The position numbers were made by a program, and so were the translations under genes. Positions 1 to 12,500 of a DNA stretch of 64,000 nucleotides are shown in pieces. Within the stretch, counting starts at the first letter, position 1; every line of letters begins with the position of its first letter. Below the pieces are notes generated by a model. It ran no database searches. It was not told the DNA's origin and saw only the letters and a list, made by a program, of their open reading frames with translations. This DNA comes from Thelonectria olida (taxonomy: Eukaryota > Ascomycota > Sordariomycetes > Hypocreales > Nectriaceae): NCBI GenBank assembly GCA_020736575.1, contig JAGPYM010000007.1:992001-1056000 (forward strand). The letters are read 5' to 3'.

Positions 1-796
1 ACCACTTTCACGATCACCAAGTACCATCCATGTACCTCGAAGTCACGCCTGCTCGTGGGCAATTCGGCAGCGGCTCGGTCCGTTCTGGCCATCAGCTCCA
101 GCGGGCAAAAGGGCCAGCTAGGGGCGGTGCATGCAGGCCATTCTCGTTCTTGCAAGGCGTTGTGCGAATCACATCTCGCTCAGCTATGGCCGTGACCGGT
201 CTCGAGTCTCGATCCCGAGCGGTCAAGGGAAATATTGGACATGAAGTGGAGGGAGACGGAGCGGCCCGGAGGTGTTGGCTCTGAGGCACGCAGGGCTGAG
301 AAGCGCGCGTCTATGAGCCTGTTTCCAGGGTAAGTACTGATAGGGGCGGCTATCCCTCCGAGTGAATATCGCGGTAAGTCATTCTTCGAAAAGTGACGTG
401 CTCCGATTGTTTCGAGATGATTAACGCGTCTTGGTTCGCTCGACTCTGATTTCCACGTTGGCTGGGCGGGCTGATTGCGTTCTGCTTTTGTCTAACCAAA
501 CGGCCTCGCCTCAGAAAGTAAACATGCCCCTTTAAAAACAATGGCATGGCAATGTGATGGCATAGCAATGTGAGAAGTTGCTAGAAGGTACCTAGAGACG
601 CAGACATGGGCGAATTGTTCGTAAATACTCAAAAGTGAAACTAAAAGAATTCTATGTGTTCGAATATGGCTGTCTCACATAACTATTCATGACAAGGCCT
701 GTAACCCAAGGCCATTTGCTTTGCGCCCTGCAAACCCCCCATCTACAACGCTTTACCCACGATAAGAACCCTGAAACCGGGAGGGACAGCAACAAA
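1..796. other. Gene-free stretch, left edge
   Basis: This is sequence downstream of the VPS54 stop codon. Only short unsupported open frames are seen, none with recognisable domains or splice signals. An isolated ACGCGT occurs at 424-429, far from any start codon in the window. The 3' UTR of VPS54 should lie at its right end. Confidence 0.6.
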
Positions 797-3700
797 TTAT
801 TTCTTTTCATCGTCCTTGGCACCTTCCTCTGTCTTCTTTTCCGTCTCTTCCTTTGCATCCTCTGCCTTGCCGTTGGTAGAAGCCGGCTCAGTTGGAGGCG
901 CCTCTGTTTCTACTGGTTTTGGCTTCTCAATGCGCTTGGAGCTAATAATCCTAATCAGGTAGTCGCCCGCATCTCCGAATCCATCGAGCTTGCCGAGCTT
1001 CGTCTTGAAGAACTCGACGTCGGCGAGCATGCTGGTGACGGCGTTAGCAAATTGTAACATTGTAATATAGGGGGTGCCACTTTGTCCTTACCTTTGGATG
1101 CCCGCTTCGGTCTTCGCGGTCGCTTCGTCGAGGCTGCTGCCAAGCTGGTCCTTATAGCTGGAGAAGACGGGAACCATGATCATCTGGATCGAAGTCTCCG
1201 GTAGATGCTTTGTGAGAACACGGTGGAGCGTCGTCGTTTCTTTGGCAAGCGTCTCCATGTAAGCATGCACACTCTTGGATCCGGCTGCTTCCCAGTCAAT
1301 CGTCTTCATATCTCTCGCGTGAATGGTAGCCCTGCCGCTCATAATATCAACCAGCTTCTGGTAGATGCTGTCTTGGTGTTCCTGAAGGAGTCGTCGAATT
1401 TTATCAAACTCGCCCATGAGGGACGACACAGCCGCTCCGGATCCGGCATGTCGGCGCACGAATTCCCTGATATGCGGGATAAGTGTGGCAATGAATAACA
1501 GGGCCTGCGATGCCAGAGCCAAGTGTTTCGTCGTGATGTTCCTCAAACCGGCAGAGCGAGTCGCTCCAGCTCCGAGAATGAGTTGGGTGCAACGTGAGTT
1601 GAAGAGCGATAGATACGCAATGAGAGAAGTAGCGATATCGATTGTCATAGAAGGAATTCCCGTGATGAGGTGTGCAAACTCTGCGATTCCCTCGAGACAG
1701 AGAATCGCTGATTTAGGGAGCATGAACGTCTCCGAGTCGATCGATGCGGTTCGTGTCTTCTCTTTCCCGCCGCCGCCTTCAACTGCCATGTCCTCTTCTG
1801 GTCTCTCCATTTCCGAAGCAGGCACATAGATCTTGTTGCTCTCCGTCCATTCAGGGGGGTCGTGCGTACTTCCATCCATGAGAATCTTGAGCAGTTCGGC
1901 ATTCTTGTCGGTGAAATCTTTGGCATTCCATTGGTCGGATTCCATACCCTGCGCCAGCTTCTGCATCTCGGCATCGCGATTCCTCCGCACGAAGTCCTTA
2001 ATATGGCCATTAACCACATTCTTCAAGGGCGTGCCACTTCGGCCAGAGATGGATTCGAGTTCGTTGGCAAAGTATAGGTTGAGGATGAAGTAACGTAGGA
2101 ACATGTCCATGGGTAGTTGGGCAGTCTGCTCTGCTCGGACCTTGAGCACCTTGACAATCTTCTCAATCGCGACATCAACAGCCTGTCCCAAGAGGTTCAC
2201 CACATCGAGATTCTTGTGAAGCTCCTCCTGGATCTCAAAGCCCGAGTTCATGGGGTTGCCCGGGTAGCGATCAGGCCTTGGACTTGATATGGGTGATCTC
2301 ACTGGAGGCGACCTAAGCCCGTCTCCTGGTGTTGCATCGTTCAAGGAGCTGGTGGTCTCTAGTAGAACCTTGACTTGCGTCGTCAGTCTCCTCAACGTCT
2401 CTGCGATGCCGATGTAAATCTGAATGAGCAATTCCTCGCCATCTTCCGCGTCAAGGGCCCGCAAGTTTCGGGCCAAGATGGACGATTTCTCCTGATTTGA
2501 CAAATGACGCCCTCCACTCGCCGTTGACACTGACATCATAGATTCGTTATCATCGTCGTTTGAGCTGGGGAGGGGTCGTCGGACTAAGTTTCGTATCTCT
2601 CTGAGAACAGACTCCCTGAAAGCAATAGTTGCCGCCGCAATGTGCTTCGCACGATGCAATCCCAGCATGGCAGGGAAGAGTTCGGCCTTGAGCTCATCGG
2701 TAGCCGTGAGATAGGTTGGGAAGACTGAAGGCGACCTAACGTGGCCAGCCTTTGCACGAGAGGCGGCGTTGGTCCACCTGAGTAGGATCTCCTGTTGTGA
2801 GACGGACTCGCAGTGTCGACGCAGATCACGCATGAGAACATTCTGGAAGCTAACTTCGTATGCCTTTCCAATCCGGCCTCTCAGCGTCGCAAGATCAGCA
2901 TTGACACCCTGCAGAGCGGATGCTGACCTCATATCTCGCAATTGGAACTCTGGCTCATCCTCAGTGTTCGCGTCTCGCTCACCGGCAATGAGCTTCTCTA
3001 GAGAATCAATGCTTGCGAGAGCTTTATCTACCTCGCCTCCATCGACTTGAGCCTCGCAGTTGACAACACCGTCAGTTATTTGCCGAAGTTGGAGGACAGC
3101 ATCGTTGAGCTGCCGAAGGTTCTCCCGTCGTCGCCGCTTGTGAACAATATCGAGTCCCTTTGTTGCAATCTCGTCATCGAGAGCCTCTAGTTCCTTTCTG
3201 AGCGTCTTGATTCTCTGAACGGATTCGGCAGCTTCTGAGTGCAGTTCCTTAAGGGATCCCAGGGCAGTAAAGAATGTTGTAGAAGCAGTCGAAATCGAGT
3301 TGATAAGATGAACCTCGATGGTGTCCATATACCAGGACAACTTTTCTTGCAAAATTGCATTGGTTGCCAGCGCTTTCCTTGGTGCAGAGGCACTACCATT
3401 CATTCCACCACTGTCATCGTTGTTAGGGCGAATAACTTCGGATCGTTCGCTGACCACATCGAATGTCCTCGGGTTTTCGAGGTGGAAATCGTCGTCAAAG
3501 TAAACCGTTGGAATCGTGGATAAAGGGGCTGGGCCTTGCGTGGACGTCTTCCGTGTGAAGCCACTGCTAAGTCTTCGCACAGGACTAGACCCCTCATTCG
3601 AATGCAGTGATGAAAGAGATGCGGTTGAGCCTTTGCGCGAGGGGCGCCTTCTTGACACAGGTGATAGGTACGCATCGTTCGTTGTGTCGTGCTGCTCTTC

Positions 3701-4285
3701 TAGTCTCCCTGTCCGTTGGGTGTTAAAATCGTCTTCGTTCTCTTTGATCCGTCGAAGCTGCTCGTAGAGGTTGCCGACTTGTGAGAGGTATGGGGTGAAC
3801 TCGTCGACATTGACCTGCGTGATATTCGTCAAAGTAACTGGCGGGATGTCTTTCGCTGTCGGAGGCTTGTGTGCGCTCGATGCCGGTGCCGAGGTGTGGG
3901 GTTGCAGACCAGTTCGAACAATGGGAGGTTGGAGGAGCGTTGAGATGGCTACTTGGTGGTTAACATGGGCAGTTAGAGACTGCTGATGATGAGCACAAAC
4001 CATTTTGGCTCGACTCGTAGACGGAAGCGGCCCAGCTACTCGGTGCGCTGTCTAGAACTCCACCTATTGAATGGATCGAACTTGCTGTCGAGCCGCGTCG
4101 TGAGGTTGGTCGTGGGGGGTGCATCTGGCCCTGCCTGCTACTATTAAAGCCGACACTATTAGTTCCAGGCTATCAGCCTTGCACAATCAATTCACTACTA
4201 ACCTATGGAACGGAAGATCCCCGCGGCCTACCGGCGACAGCGTAGAGAGGTTGTCGACAGACTTCGCAGTGTTGTGAGTGAACAT
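797..4285 (-). CDS. VPS54: Vps54, GARP tethering complex subunit
   Basis: Subunit of the Golgi-associated retrograde protein (GARP) complex, which tethers endosome-derived vesicles at the trans-Golgi network. I read four exons: 4285-4203, 4134-4001, 3948-1092 and 1031-797. They give 1102 aa with every junction in frame. The start at 4285 is favoured because the short first exon and the second exon (containing GGVLDSAPSSWAASVYESSQ) give the usual fungal N-terminus; a single-exon reading from 4003 would instead translate the 52-nt intron at 4000-3949. Seen in the protein: a Ser/Arg-rich, low-complexity N-terminus, a coiled coil around residues 308-360, and the conserved Vps54 C-terminal helical region around 800-930 (HIREFVRRHAG, MKTIDWEA). 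The last intron (1091-1032) has a GCTAAC branch site. The C-terminus is Lys/Glu-rich. It is divergently paired with MCM5. Confidence 0.9.
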
Positions 4286-4806
4286 GGTGGATGCGATCCC
4301 TGGCTAAGCCAGAACAGGAGCCGACAACGGTGTTGACGGCCGATTTTGCGAATTATTAGGGTATCATCGCTGGGGAGAAAAGGACTGACACAGCAGAATA
4401 AAGTGCGCAACGCAGAAGATTGAAAATAAAGATTAGGCAGTGAATACAATTGTTGTCATCATCAATAGTAAGGCAGCTTGATTACTGCGTCGGTACCTGC
4501 CCAGATTCGTTGTAGACACGACAGCTGAGCTTCCCCCTTGACGGAAGGGCACGTGAAGATAAGATAGTGAGCTCCAGCCACTGAGCCACAAGGAGGCACC
4601 TCCTTAGGTGGTTACATAATCCCACTTTACGCCAGAAAACGCGTCTCAACGCTCCCCTTCGCGTCTCATTCTAATTTGGCATTGCTGCGGGAACAGAATT
4701 GAACCCCTCCACTCCACAACTGCATCCTCATCCCAGTCAGGTCTTTATCTTGGGCACAACGACGCCGAAGAGCACATTCAAGAGAAACCACCAAGCTCAG
4801 GTCGCG
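4286..4806. promoter_or_regulatory. Shared VPS54/MCM5 divergent promoter
   Basis: A 521-bp gap between two head-to-head start codons must hold both promoters. No clear TATA box is seen. One MluI cell-cycle box lies on the MCM5 side (listed separately), and a CT-rich stretch precedes MCM5. Confidence 0.6.
4639..4644. promoter_or_regulatory. ACGCGT box upstream of MCM5
   Basis: The palindrome ACGCGT sits in an AAAACGCGTC context 168 bp before the MCM5 ATG. ACGCGT is the MluI cell-cycle box bound by MBF in yeasts and drives G1/S expression of replication genes. Binding here is inferred; the hexamer is expected by chance about once per 4 kb. Confidence 0.45.
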
Positions 4807-7138
4807 ATGGATCGCCAATCTGTCTACTCTACCCACGTCTTTGAGCCTAGCTTCAGCGAGCATGGCGATAGTCGACTTCAACTGCAGACGCAACTCGAAA
4901 CCTTTATCCTGGACTTTCGTCTCGATAACAACTTTATTTACAGGTTTGCGCATTTCATCCGCCGACGCAGTTAGTACGACTCTAATCGTGACTACAGAGA
5001 TCAACTGCGAGAGAATGCGCTGCTAAAGAAGTTCTTTTGTGATGTCAACATTAACGATCTAATCAGCTTCAATGAAGAGTTGGCGCATCGGCTGGCCTCA
5101 GAACCGGCCGATATCATTCCGTTGGTGAGCAACCCTCTTTGATACATGCCAGTCTTCGCACCCGCTAATTCGCATAAAATAGTTCGAGAACGCCCTGAAG
5201 AAGTGCACGCACCGAATCGTCTTTCCCCATGATCCAAAAGCTGAAATACCCGAACACCAACTTCTCCTTCACTCAGACGCCGAGGATGTCTCAATCCGCA
5301 ACCTCGACTCGATGACCATCGCCCGGCTGGTCCGAGTGCCTGGCATCGTAATTGGCGCCTCTGTTATGTCCTCGAAGGCAACCGAGCTTCAGATCCAATG
5401 TCGAAACTGCAATCATCAACAAGGTGTTCCGGTATTCGGTGGCTTTACAGGTGTCACCTTGCCCCGAATTTGCGCCCGTGTCCGTGTGCCCAACGATCCT
5501 ACGCCAAAATGTCCCCTCGACCCATACTTTGTCATGCACGAGAAGTCGCGTTTCGTCGACCAGCAAATCATCAAACTTCAAGAAGCCCCTGACCAAGTTC
5601 CTGTGGGCGAGCTGCCGCGTCACGTCCTCATCTCTGCTGACAGGTACCTGACGAATCGAGTCGTCCCTGGATCGAGATGTACTGTTATGGGCATCTTCTC
5701 GATTTATCAGAACAAGGCCTCGAAGAACTCGTCTACTGGCGGCGCAGTCGCTATTCGCACACCCTATCTCCGAGCTGTTGGCATTAAGACGGACATCGAT
5801 CAAACGGCAAAGGGAAATTCCACCTTTTCCGAAGAGGAGGAGCAAGAGTTCTTGGAGCTGAGCCGTCGGCCAGACCTGTACAATGTGATGGCGGACTGTA
5901 TCGCCCCGTCCATCTATGGAAACAGGGATATCAAGAAAGCCATTCTCTGCCTATTACTAGGAGGATCAAAGAAGATCTTACCTGATGGAATGAGACTAAG
6001 AGGAGACATTAACGTTTTGTTGTTGGGTGACCCTGGTACTGCCAAATCTCAGTTGCTGAAATTTGTCGAAAAAGCAGCCCCTATTTCCATTTACACCTCC
6101 GGTAAAGGTTCGTCCGCTGCCGGTTTGACAGCATCGGTGCAAAGAGATCATTCGACACGCGAGTTTTACCTCGAAGGGGGTGCTATGGTGCTTGCCGATG
6201 GCGGTGTGGTGTGTATCGACGAGTTCGATAAGATGAGAGACGAAGACCGAGTAGCTATTCATGAAGCCATGGAGCAGCAGACCATCTCTATTGCCAAGGC
6301 CGGTATAACCACCATTCTCAACGCTCGAACATCCGTCTTGGCTGCCGCAAACCCTATTTTTGGTCGATACGATGACATGAAGACTCCTGGAGAGAACATT
6401 GACTTTCAGACGACCATTCTGTCTCGTTTCGACATGATCTTCATCGTCAAGGATGACCACAGCCGCGACAAGGACGAGCGAATGGCCAGGCACGTCATCA
6501 ATATTCAGATGGACGGCCGAGGCACTGAAGAAGTGACCGAGACTGAAATCCCTATCGAGAAGATGCGCAGATACATGACTTACTGCAAAACGTCAGTCCC
6601 AAGTTCCACTTCCACCTCATCAAAATAAGTACTAACACGCTCTAGTCGATGCGCTCCTCGTCTTAGTCCCGAGGCCGCCGAGAAGCTCTCGTCTCACTTT
6701 GTCTCCATCAGACGGCAAGTCCACGCGGCTGAGATGGAAGCCAACACACGCTCATCCATCCCCATCACCGTGCGTCAGCTCGAGGCCATTGTCCGAATCA
6801 CCGAGTCCCTCGCCAAGCTCACCCTCTCCCCCATTGCCACGGAAGCCCACGTCGACGAGGCCATCCGCCTCTTCCTCTGCTCCACCATGGACGCCGTCAA
6901 CCAGGGCAGCAACCAGGGCAGCCGCGAGCTCAACGACGAAGTCAACCGCATCGAGGCCGAGCTGAAGCGCCGCCTGCCCATCGGCTGGAGCACCAGCCTC
7001 GCGACACTGCGGAGGGAGATGGTCGAGGGCAAGGGCTACACCGAGCAGGGCCTGAACCGGGCGCTGATGATCTTGCAGCGGAGAGATACCATTGGATTTA
7101 GAAATCAGGGTGCGCAGGTGTACCGGAACGGAGCGTAA
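4807..7138 (+). CDS. MCM5: DNA replication licensing factor Mcm5
   Basis: Subunit of the hexameric MCM2-7 replicative helicase, acting in origin licensing and fork unwinding. Four exons, 4807-4943, 4998-5124, 5183-6591 and 6646-7138, give 721 aa with in-frame joins. The N-terminus [14 protein letters not shown] is characteristic of Mcm5. A zinc-finger motif starts with CRNC at residues 161-164. The AAA+ core shows Walker A GDPGTAKS (370-377), Walker B IDEFDKM (acidic pair near 434-435), and the arginine finger in SRFD (R503). The C-terminal helical domain is in the last exon and ends ...YRNGA. The length matches the family. Introns are short with standard ends. An upstream ACGCGT suggests G1/S control, as for yeast MCM genes. 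Confidence 0.96.
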
Positions 7139-8792
7139 ACGAGGATTGCTTTTTGGTCTAGGTTGCTTGGGAGGTAATGAAGTGATGTCACGGAACTTGT
7201 TAGTAATCGGCAGTATGGGTTGGTAGCCTTGCTATAGAGATGGGTGATATTAATCATGAGTTGAAAACGCATGTTGCAGTTCTGTTGATCTGAGGTGTTT
7301 GTAAGTGGTTACATCAAGACTCTCGTCCTTGGTGAGATCCATTCCTCTGGGTTCTTCAACGGGCGTTCCAATGGTGCCACAAGATGTCGCTACTCGTTAG
7401 AATTGAGCGAGGCTCTATGAGATAGCTAGCCGGCGAGACGTCTCACCACCTAAGGCTGGACATGCGTGCCACGACCATCGCAACAGGAAGTTCAAAAAAG
7501 CTATTCCCCCATCGCAATGATTGTCAGATCTACAGATTCTCCCAGGGGGCGTGGGAAATTAACAGCCAACGGTTTGCTTGGCGATGAATCGATGAGGCGA
7601 CCCAACACTCGGGGTTGTCTCCCGGTAATTTCCACCCGATGGAAAAGCCAAGAGATTCCTTGATCGGCACCAAAGGTTCCTAAAATAATCATGGCCCCCC
7701 CTTTTCTCCCAAGGGCCCGGATCGACCCTTTGGAGAACCTCTTTGGAACAGATTGCACGGGCTAGCTTGAACGACTTCTCGTCAACAAATGTGTGCACGT
7801 CTTGGTTCCTGAGTGCACGCAAGCGCTAGACGAGGTTTATGACGCTGAGAATGCGTACGCCAAATCTATTCTTACACCGGGACATGTCCTTTGTTTTCAG
7901 CGGCTAGGTCGGATTGATTGGCTGCTCCAGGGGAAAGATGAAGGATCATCAGAAAATGCACGTCTGACGTGGTCGCTACCCAGTCGAGGTCTCCTCCCAT
8001 CCAGTCCAGTCACAGTCAGAGTCACAGTCGCAGGGATGCGCATGACGCGATGACAGCCGAATTAAATCACTAATTGACCCTTACTCAGCTTCCTGGTCAA
8101 ACAAATTCGCGCTTTGAGAAAGGGGGCAGTCGGTGGCGGCCGAGCTAATGGAACATGAGACGACACGAAATCACTTTTTTCACACAAAGCAAACAAAAAG
8201 GAGACAGGCAAAATGCACATCATGATGATAGAGTCAAGTCTATTGTTTCGATTCCCAAAAAGAAAGCATCCTCCAAAAATGTCCTTTTTTTGGTGCAGGG
8301 GGACCTCATCCAATGAGCCCTAGTGAATGTATATACAAAGAAGTTTATGGGAAAGGTCTTTGTCAAGAGAGGGTCGAGAAATGTAGATTTTTGTAGTTGT
8401 AAAGCGAATGCCAGACCGGAACCCTCTCGCTAATCCATGCCATGATGGATCCAAGAACGGGGAGAGCATCAAGCCCGTGTGTCCTATTGGGTGGTCTAAG
8501 TAAGGAAAGCGACTGTAACTGTGATTTCCTCGCCCCCAAAAGGGTTCTGTTTTGTGTCTGTAGTGTGTTTTTGTTGTAGTTTTCCATCCAAAGCGCCACC
8601 AGCTCCGTCCCAAAGTCTATAACCCGGGTATCTTTTGAGAGGGTATGTGAAGGGGTATGTGTGTGTAGTGTCTGTCAAGGGCAAAATGTGGTCGTGTCGT
8701 CATAAAAGGGGAAAAGCGATGCTCTGCGTCGCAGGAAGAAGAAAGAAGGCAGAGGTGTGGACAGAAAAAGAGTCCGGGCACGGCGAGATCGC
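7139..8792. other. Gene-free stretch between convergent genes
   Basis: About 1.65 kb lies between the MCM5 and secreted-protein stop codons. It holds only short open frames without motifs and a small degenerate CAGTCA-type tandem around 8005-8032. I see no RNA gene. Confidence 0.6.
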
Positions 8793-9272
8793 TTAATCAG
8801 AGGCAGAGCCCAGAGTGGTGATGAGATCAACCTCCTCAGTGACCTTGGTCTGGACATCGTTGAACACGTAGTAGGCGTTGTTGCAGGGGAACACCTCGCA
8901 GCCGGAGATAGGAGTCTTGGCGCTGGCGGGCCACATCTGCTTGACGTTGTGCTTGTCAGTGGCGTTGACAATCGCAGAAACGTCGAAGTAGGTTTTGCCC
9001 TCCCAGCCGCCGAAGGTGACCTCGCCGAGCATACCGTTCTGGTAGCTCTCGCCTTGCTGAAGAGCAATGAAGTTGCCGATGTAGGATTCGGGGAAAGTGA
9101 CGGTGGTGTCCTCCTTGCTGGAGACGGTCACGGACTCAATCTGAGGGTGGCCCTCACTGGGAGTGAAGACGACGGTGCGAACTTTGTCATCGAGAGTCTT
9201 AAAGGTGACGGTGCCGGCGGCAACCGAGGAGACGGCGGCGGCAAGGGCGAGAAGAGTCTTGGCGAACTGCAT
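8793..9272 (-). CDS. Small secreted protein, DNase1-protein-like family
   Basis: Intronless 159-aa protein. I start at 9272 rather than 9335 because the Met at 9272 begins a clean signal peptide (MQFAKTLLALAAAVSSVAAG), while the upstream 21 codons are a Thr/Ser/Lys run read from the 5' leader. The mature part has two cysteines in SGCEVFPCNNAYYV, probably a disulfide, and ends in an acidic/Thr segment. It resembles the fungal secreted family often labelled 'DNase1 protein' in annotations; I see no nuclease catalytic motif, so that name should not be taken as a function. A TATA box lies about 320 bp upstream, suggesting strong regulated expression. It could be a wall-associated protein or an apoplastic effector-type protein. 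Confidence 0.8.
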   Translation of the reverse strand: MQFAKTLLALAAAVSSVAAGTVTFKTLDDKVRTVVFTPSEGHPQIESVTVSSKEDTTVTFPESYIGNFIALQQGESYQNGMLGEVTFGGWEGKTYFDVSAIVNATDKHNVKQMWPASAKTPISGCEVFPCNNAYYVFNDVQTKVTEEVDLITTLGSASD

Positions 9273-9590
9273 TTTGGATGTTGTTGAGATTGTTGGTTTG
9301 GTTGTTGACTGTTTTGATAGTGTCTTTGTCTTCAAGACAAGCAGAAAGATTGTTCAACGTCTGATAGAGACTGAATCAGAAGGCGTTGGGTTGAGTGTGT
9401 GGTTGACGAGAGCTAGCTCGGTGATACTGTATGTTTGCAGGGAAAGTGGGCTTCCAAAGGAATGAGAAGCTTGGGGTTGTAAGAAGGAATGGTCGTCCGA
9501 AGACAGAAAGAAGATACGAAACAAAGATTGTTGTTGAGTGGGTAGAGAGCGAGAGGAACTCCTGGGAGAAGGGGGGGTAGGGAAGGCCCG

Positions 9591-9597
9591 TTTTATA
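9591..9597 (-). promoter_or_regulatory. TATA box of the small secreted protein gene
   Basis: On the minus strand the sequence reads GCTTATAAAACGGGC, a strong TATAAAA. It lies about 320 bp before the ATG at 9272 and implies a 5' UTR of roughly 290 nt, which is purine-poor and rich in CAA-type repeats near the start codon. Confidence 0.5.
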
Positions 9598-12500
9598 AGC
9601 AATCGTGTAGCCCATGCAACCATGCAACGCTGGGCAGATTGGGTGGTCAGGTTCCCATCTCGCCAAAGGGCCATTGACCAGCACAGATCAGATTCTGACG
9701 AGGCGAGGGAAACGTTGATGGTGGAGAAGACCGCTCCGAGGTGCATTGGTGGGCATCCAAAGGAAGCCAAAGCCCCAAGATGGAGAAGCCCCGAGTTGCC
9801 GACGCCACCAGTTGTCCATTGGATGTGGGACGGCCCTGCACAGTGGGCAAGGGGAGATGACACGGGGCTGGAGGCAAGTCACTGCAGCGGCTGCTCTCAT
9901 CTCATCTGCCGACTGCTGTCTGTGGTGGACTTGGTGGTGCGGTCGGTGGTGTGGTTGAGTCCGCTGGCACCGTCTCACTGGCCTGTCCACCCGCTGTCTT
10001 GGACCCTCCCCGACAGGGGTGGCTCACGCCCAGGGGAGAAGAAGAACGCCTTTGTTTCAGAGTCGTCTTTTTTTGGTCCTTTCATAGCGTCCCGTTTGTC
10101 TGTCTGCTGAAAGCCTCCCTTTGTGCAAAGCGTCGTCTTTGTGTATCAACCGTTATTCCGACGGCCGTCACACCACGACCCCCTTGCGCCCGTTTGTTTC
10201 TCGTCCCATTGTTTGTTTAGCAGATGCAAGTGCGAAGGATGCGGCGCGGGACCACGGATAAGAGATTCTACGAACCAACAATTCCTTCATCATCACATAC
10301 GCATGTGAGTTGCACGCCAACTGCCAACGAAGACTTTGACTTCTTCCGCTGTCAGCCCGCAGCGCTAGAGAGCAAGGGGCGAAGGGCCAGGCACAGGCAC
10401 AGGACAAGGGGCGGGGGGGATGCTGACATGGATCATGGCACTGGCCGGGACACGCGAAGGGCAGCATGGCCTGAACTTGACCAAGTGGAGGCGTGTCCAT
10501 GAGCCCCTCAAAATGCCTCTTTTTTTCTTCTAGCCTCATCCTTGTCTTCACGCTGGCTCCCATCATTGGCTCGCCGCTTGTCACCGGTGCCTGGTACCTG
10601 CGCAAAGCCAGGTGGTCGGCCCTGAGAGGTTTGTTTCAAGATGCCTTCGGGGGTTTTGCTGGTGTGAGTGGGTTGCAGTGCGACCCCGAGCCTCAGAGGA
10701 AAAAAACCATTCGCCTCTTGGGCAATCATTCTGTCATCAAGTCATCGTCATCGAATCGATATCTTAAGTGGTGGTTTTGACGGAACTGCCCTGCAAGCAC
10801 TTACATTTCCGCAGTGGATGTATTCGTGCAGACTCGGAGAAGAGAATGTCGAGCCAGAACGGAATAGCCCATGATGACGGGCTCTCCTCAGCTGCAGCTG
10901 AGGTCCAAACACGTGGAAGCGAGAGCTGGGTAAAAGCTGGGCAGGCTCAGATTGCGCTCGAATGAATCAAGCTCTTTGCTGGCGTGCTGAGCCGGCTGTC
11001 TGAACCGAACAAATACTAGAGGCCACTATACGGCCCTCCCACAAGCCGTTCCGCCGTCCGTTCTTGCACAGCTCCCAGTTCATCCGCGGGCCACATGTCG
11101 GCACGAATTGCCAAAGCCACCGCTCCCATCCCACCACGGGCGTCGGCCGCCGAGTGATGACAGGACCACAGACCAGGAAGAAGAAGCAAGGCTGGGTAAT
11201 ACCGTATGCAAGCTCAGCATCGCATCAGCAAAGTCAATACGACGTAGCAAAGATGTCAGCATCAAGGTTTTGTTGCTGTGCAGCGCAACGCAACGCACCC
11301 AATTCCCCATTCTCATGGCCCAGGCCGAGCGCTACTTTCCATGGCCCCCTTGACATGGATCTTCAAGTCATGGATCTGGCCCGGATCCTACGGGAGTGAG
11401 CCGCATCTCCAATCGGCAGCCAGAGCGGCCTCCTCTGATTTCCCGCCCCTGGTTGACCTGCCCAAAGAAGTGAGAAGCGGAGAAGAAACAGCAAGCACCC
11501 ATTGGCACCAAAAGCGAAGTGTGGAGAACTGCCCAGCCTTGATTCCTTGAGAGAGAAAAATTTCCCATGTCGCGTCGTGAACATGACAGAATTTTTACAG
11601 TCTCCCCGTACCGTGCGAAACGGAGGGCCTAACGGTTCCTGCCTGAGGACCGAGGCAGGCTCAACATTTCCCTCAAAAGAAAGAAAATGGAAAAAGAACG
11701 GTGCCCAAGGCCAAGCCGTCCAACGCCGTTGCGGATCCGTCAACTTAGCAGGCGTTCCGTCTCCATTCTCAATGGGAATCGCTCGCACTCAACGAGAAGC
11801 GCCGCCTTCAATACTATTACCTCCTTGCATTCTAGCCTGCCCTGGACAGTCGGTCACCGCCCGCGGGAAAGGCTGCCACGCGGCTTTTTCGCACTCCACG
11901 AAGGTTGCCCGTCCCGCCACGCCGTCAGCAACGTCTGCCGTCATCTACGTCCCTCCCCATTGGCTGAACGCATGCAACCGACAGGCGGTCCGGTATTCTC
12001 CCAGCACAGTCGAGGCCGCATCAATAGACACTGTTGTGTGAGCAGGGGGATAGACCGGTGGGCACGCGAACACACCAATGAATAGTACCTTGCATCGTCT
12101 TCCAGGAACGCTCCAGGCGCGAACGCCCTACCGAGTCCGCAGAGAAACCCTCCTTCGAGCTGCCATGTGGCCCCAACCAAAGATCCTGCCACCTGTGTGT
12201 GGGTGCTGTCCGGGTCTCTCCATCCTCTCTGGCATGTGCAGCTCTGCAAGCACTTGATCAGGTTCTTTGAGCTCGACGGATGGCCATTCTGACTGGGCAA
12301 TGCCGCGAGAAAATGTCTCGGAGCAGGCCATCAGTCACCCATCCTTCGTACCTGGAGTTCTCCCGCTCGAACGAGAATCAGTCAGGCCGTGCTTCCCCAG
12401 ATGCAGATGTATCTTGTCTCACGTGCCATGTGTCGCTCCTCATCCCACAAAGTTCCCGAGTTCTGGCCCTCCATCACTGCTGACTTTTCGGGACTATCCC

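Noticed and set aside
424..429. ACGCGT near the left edge, and another near 27738
   Set aside because: Not within a plausible distance of a cell-cycle gene start; chance occurrences are expected.
9272..9335. Upstream Met for the small secreted protein
   Set aside because: It would place a polar Thr/Ser/Lys stretch before a perfect signal peptide.
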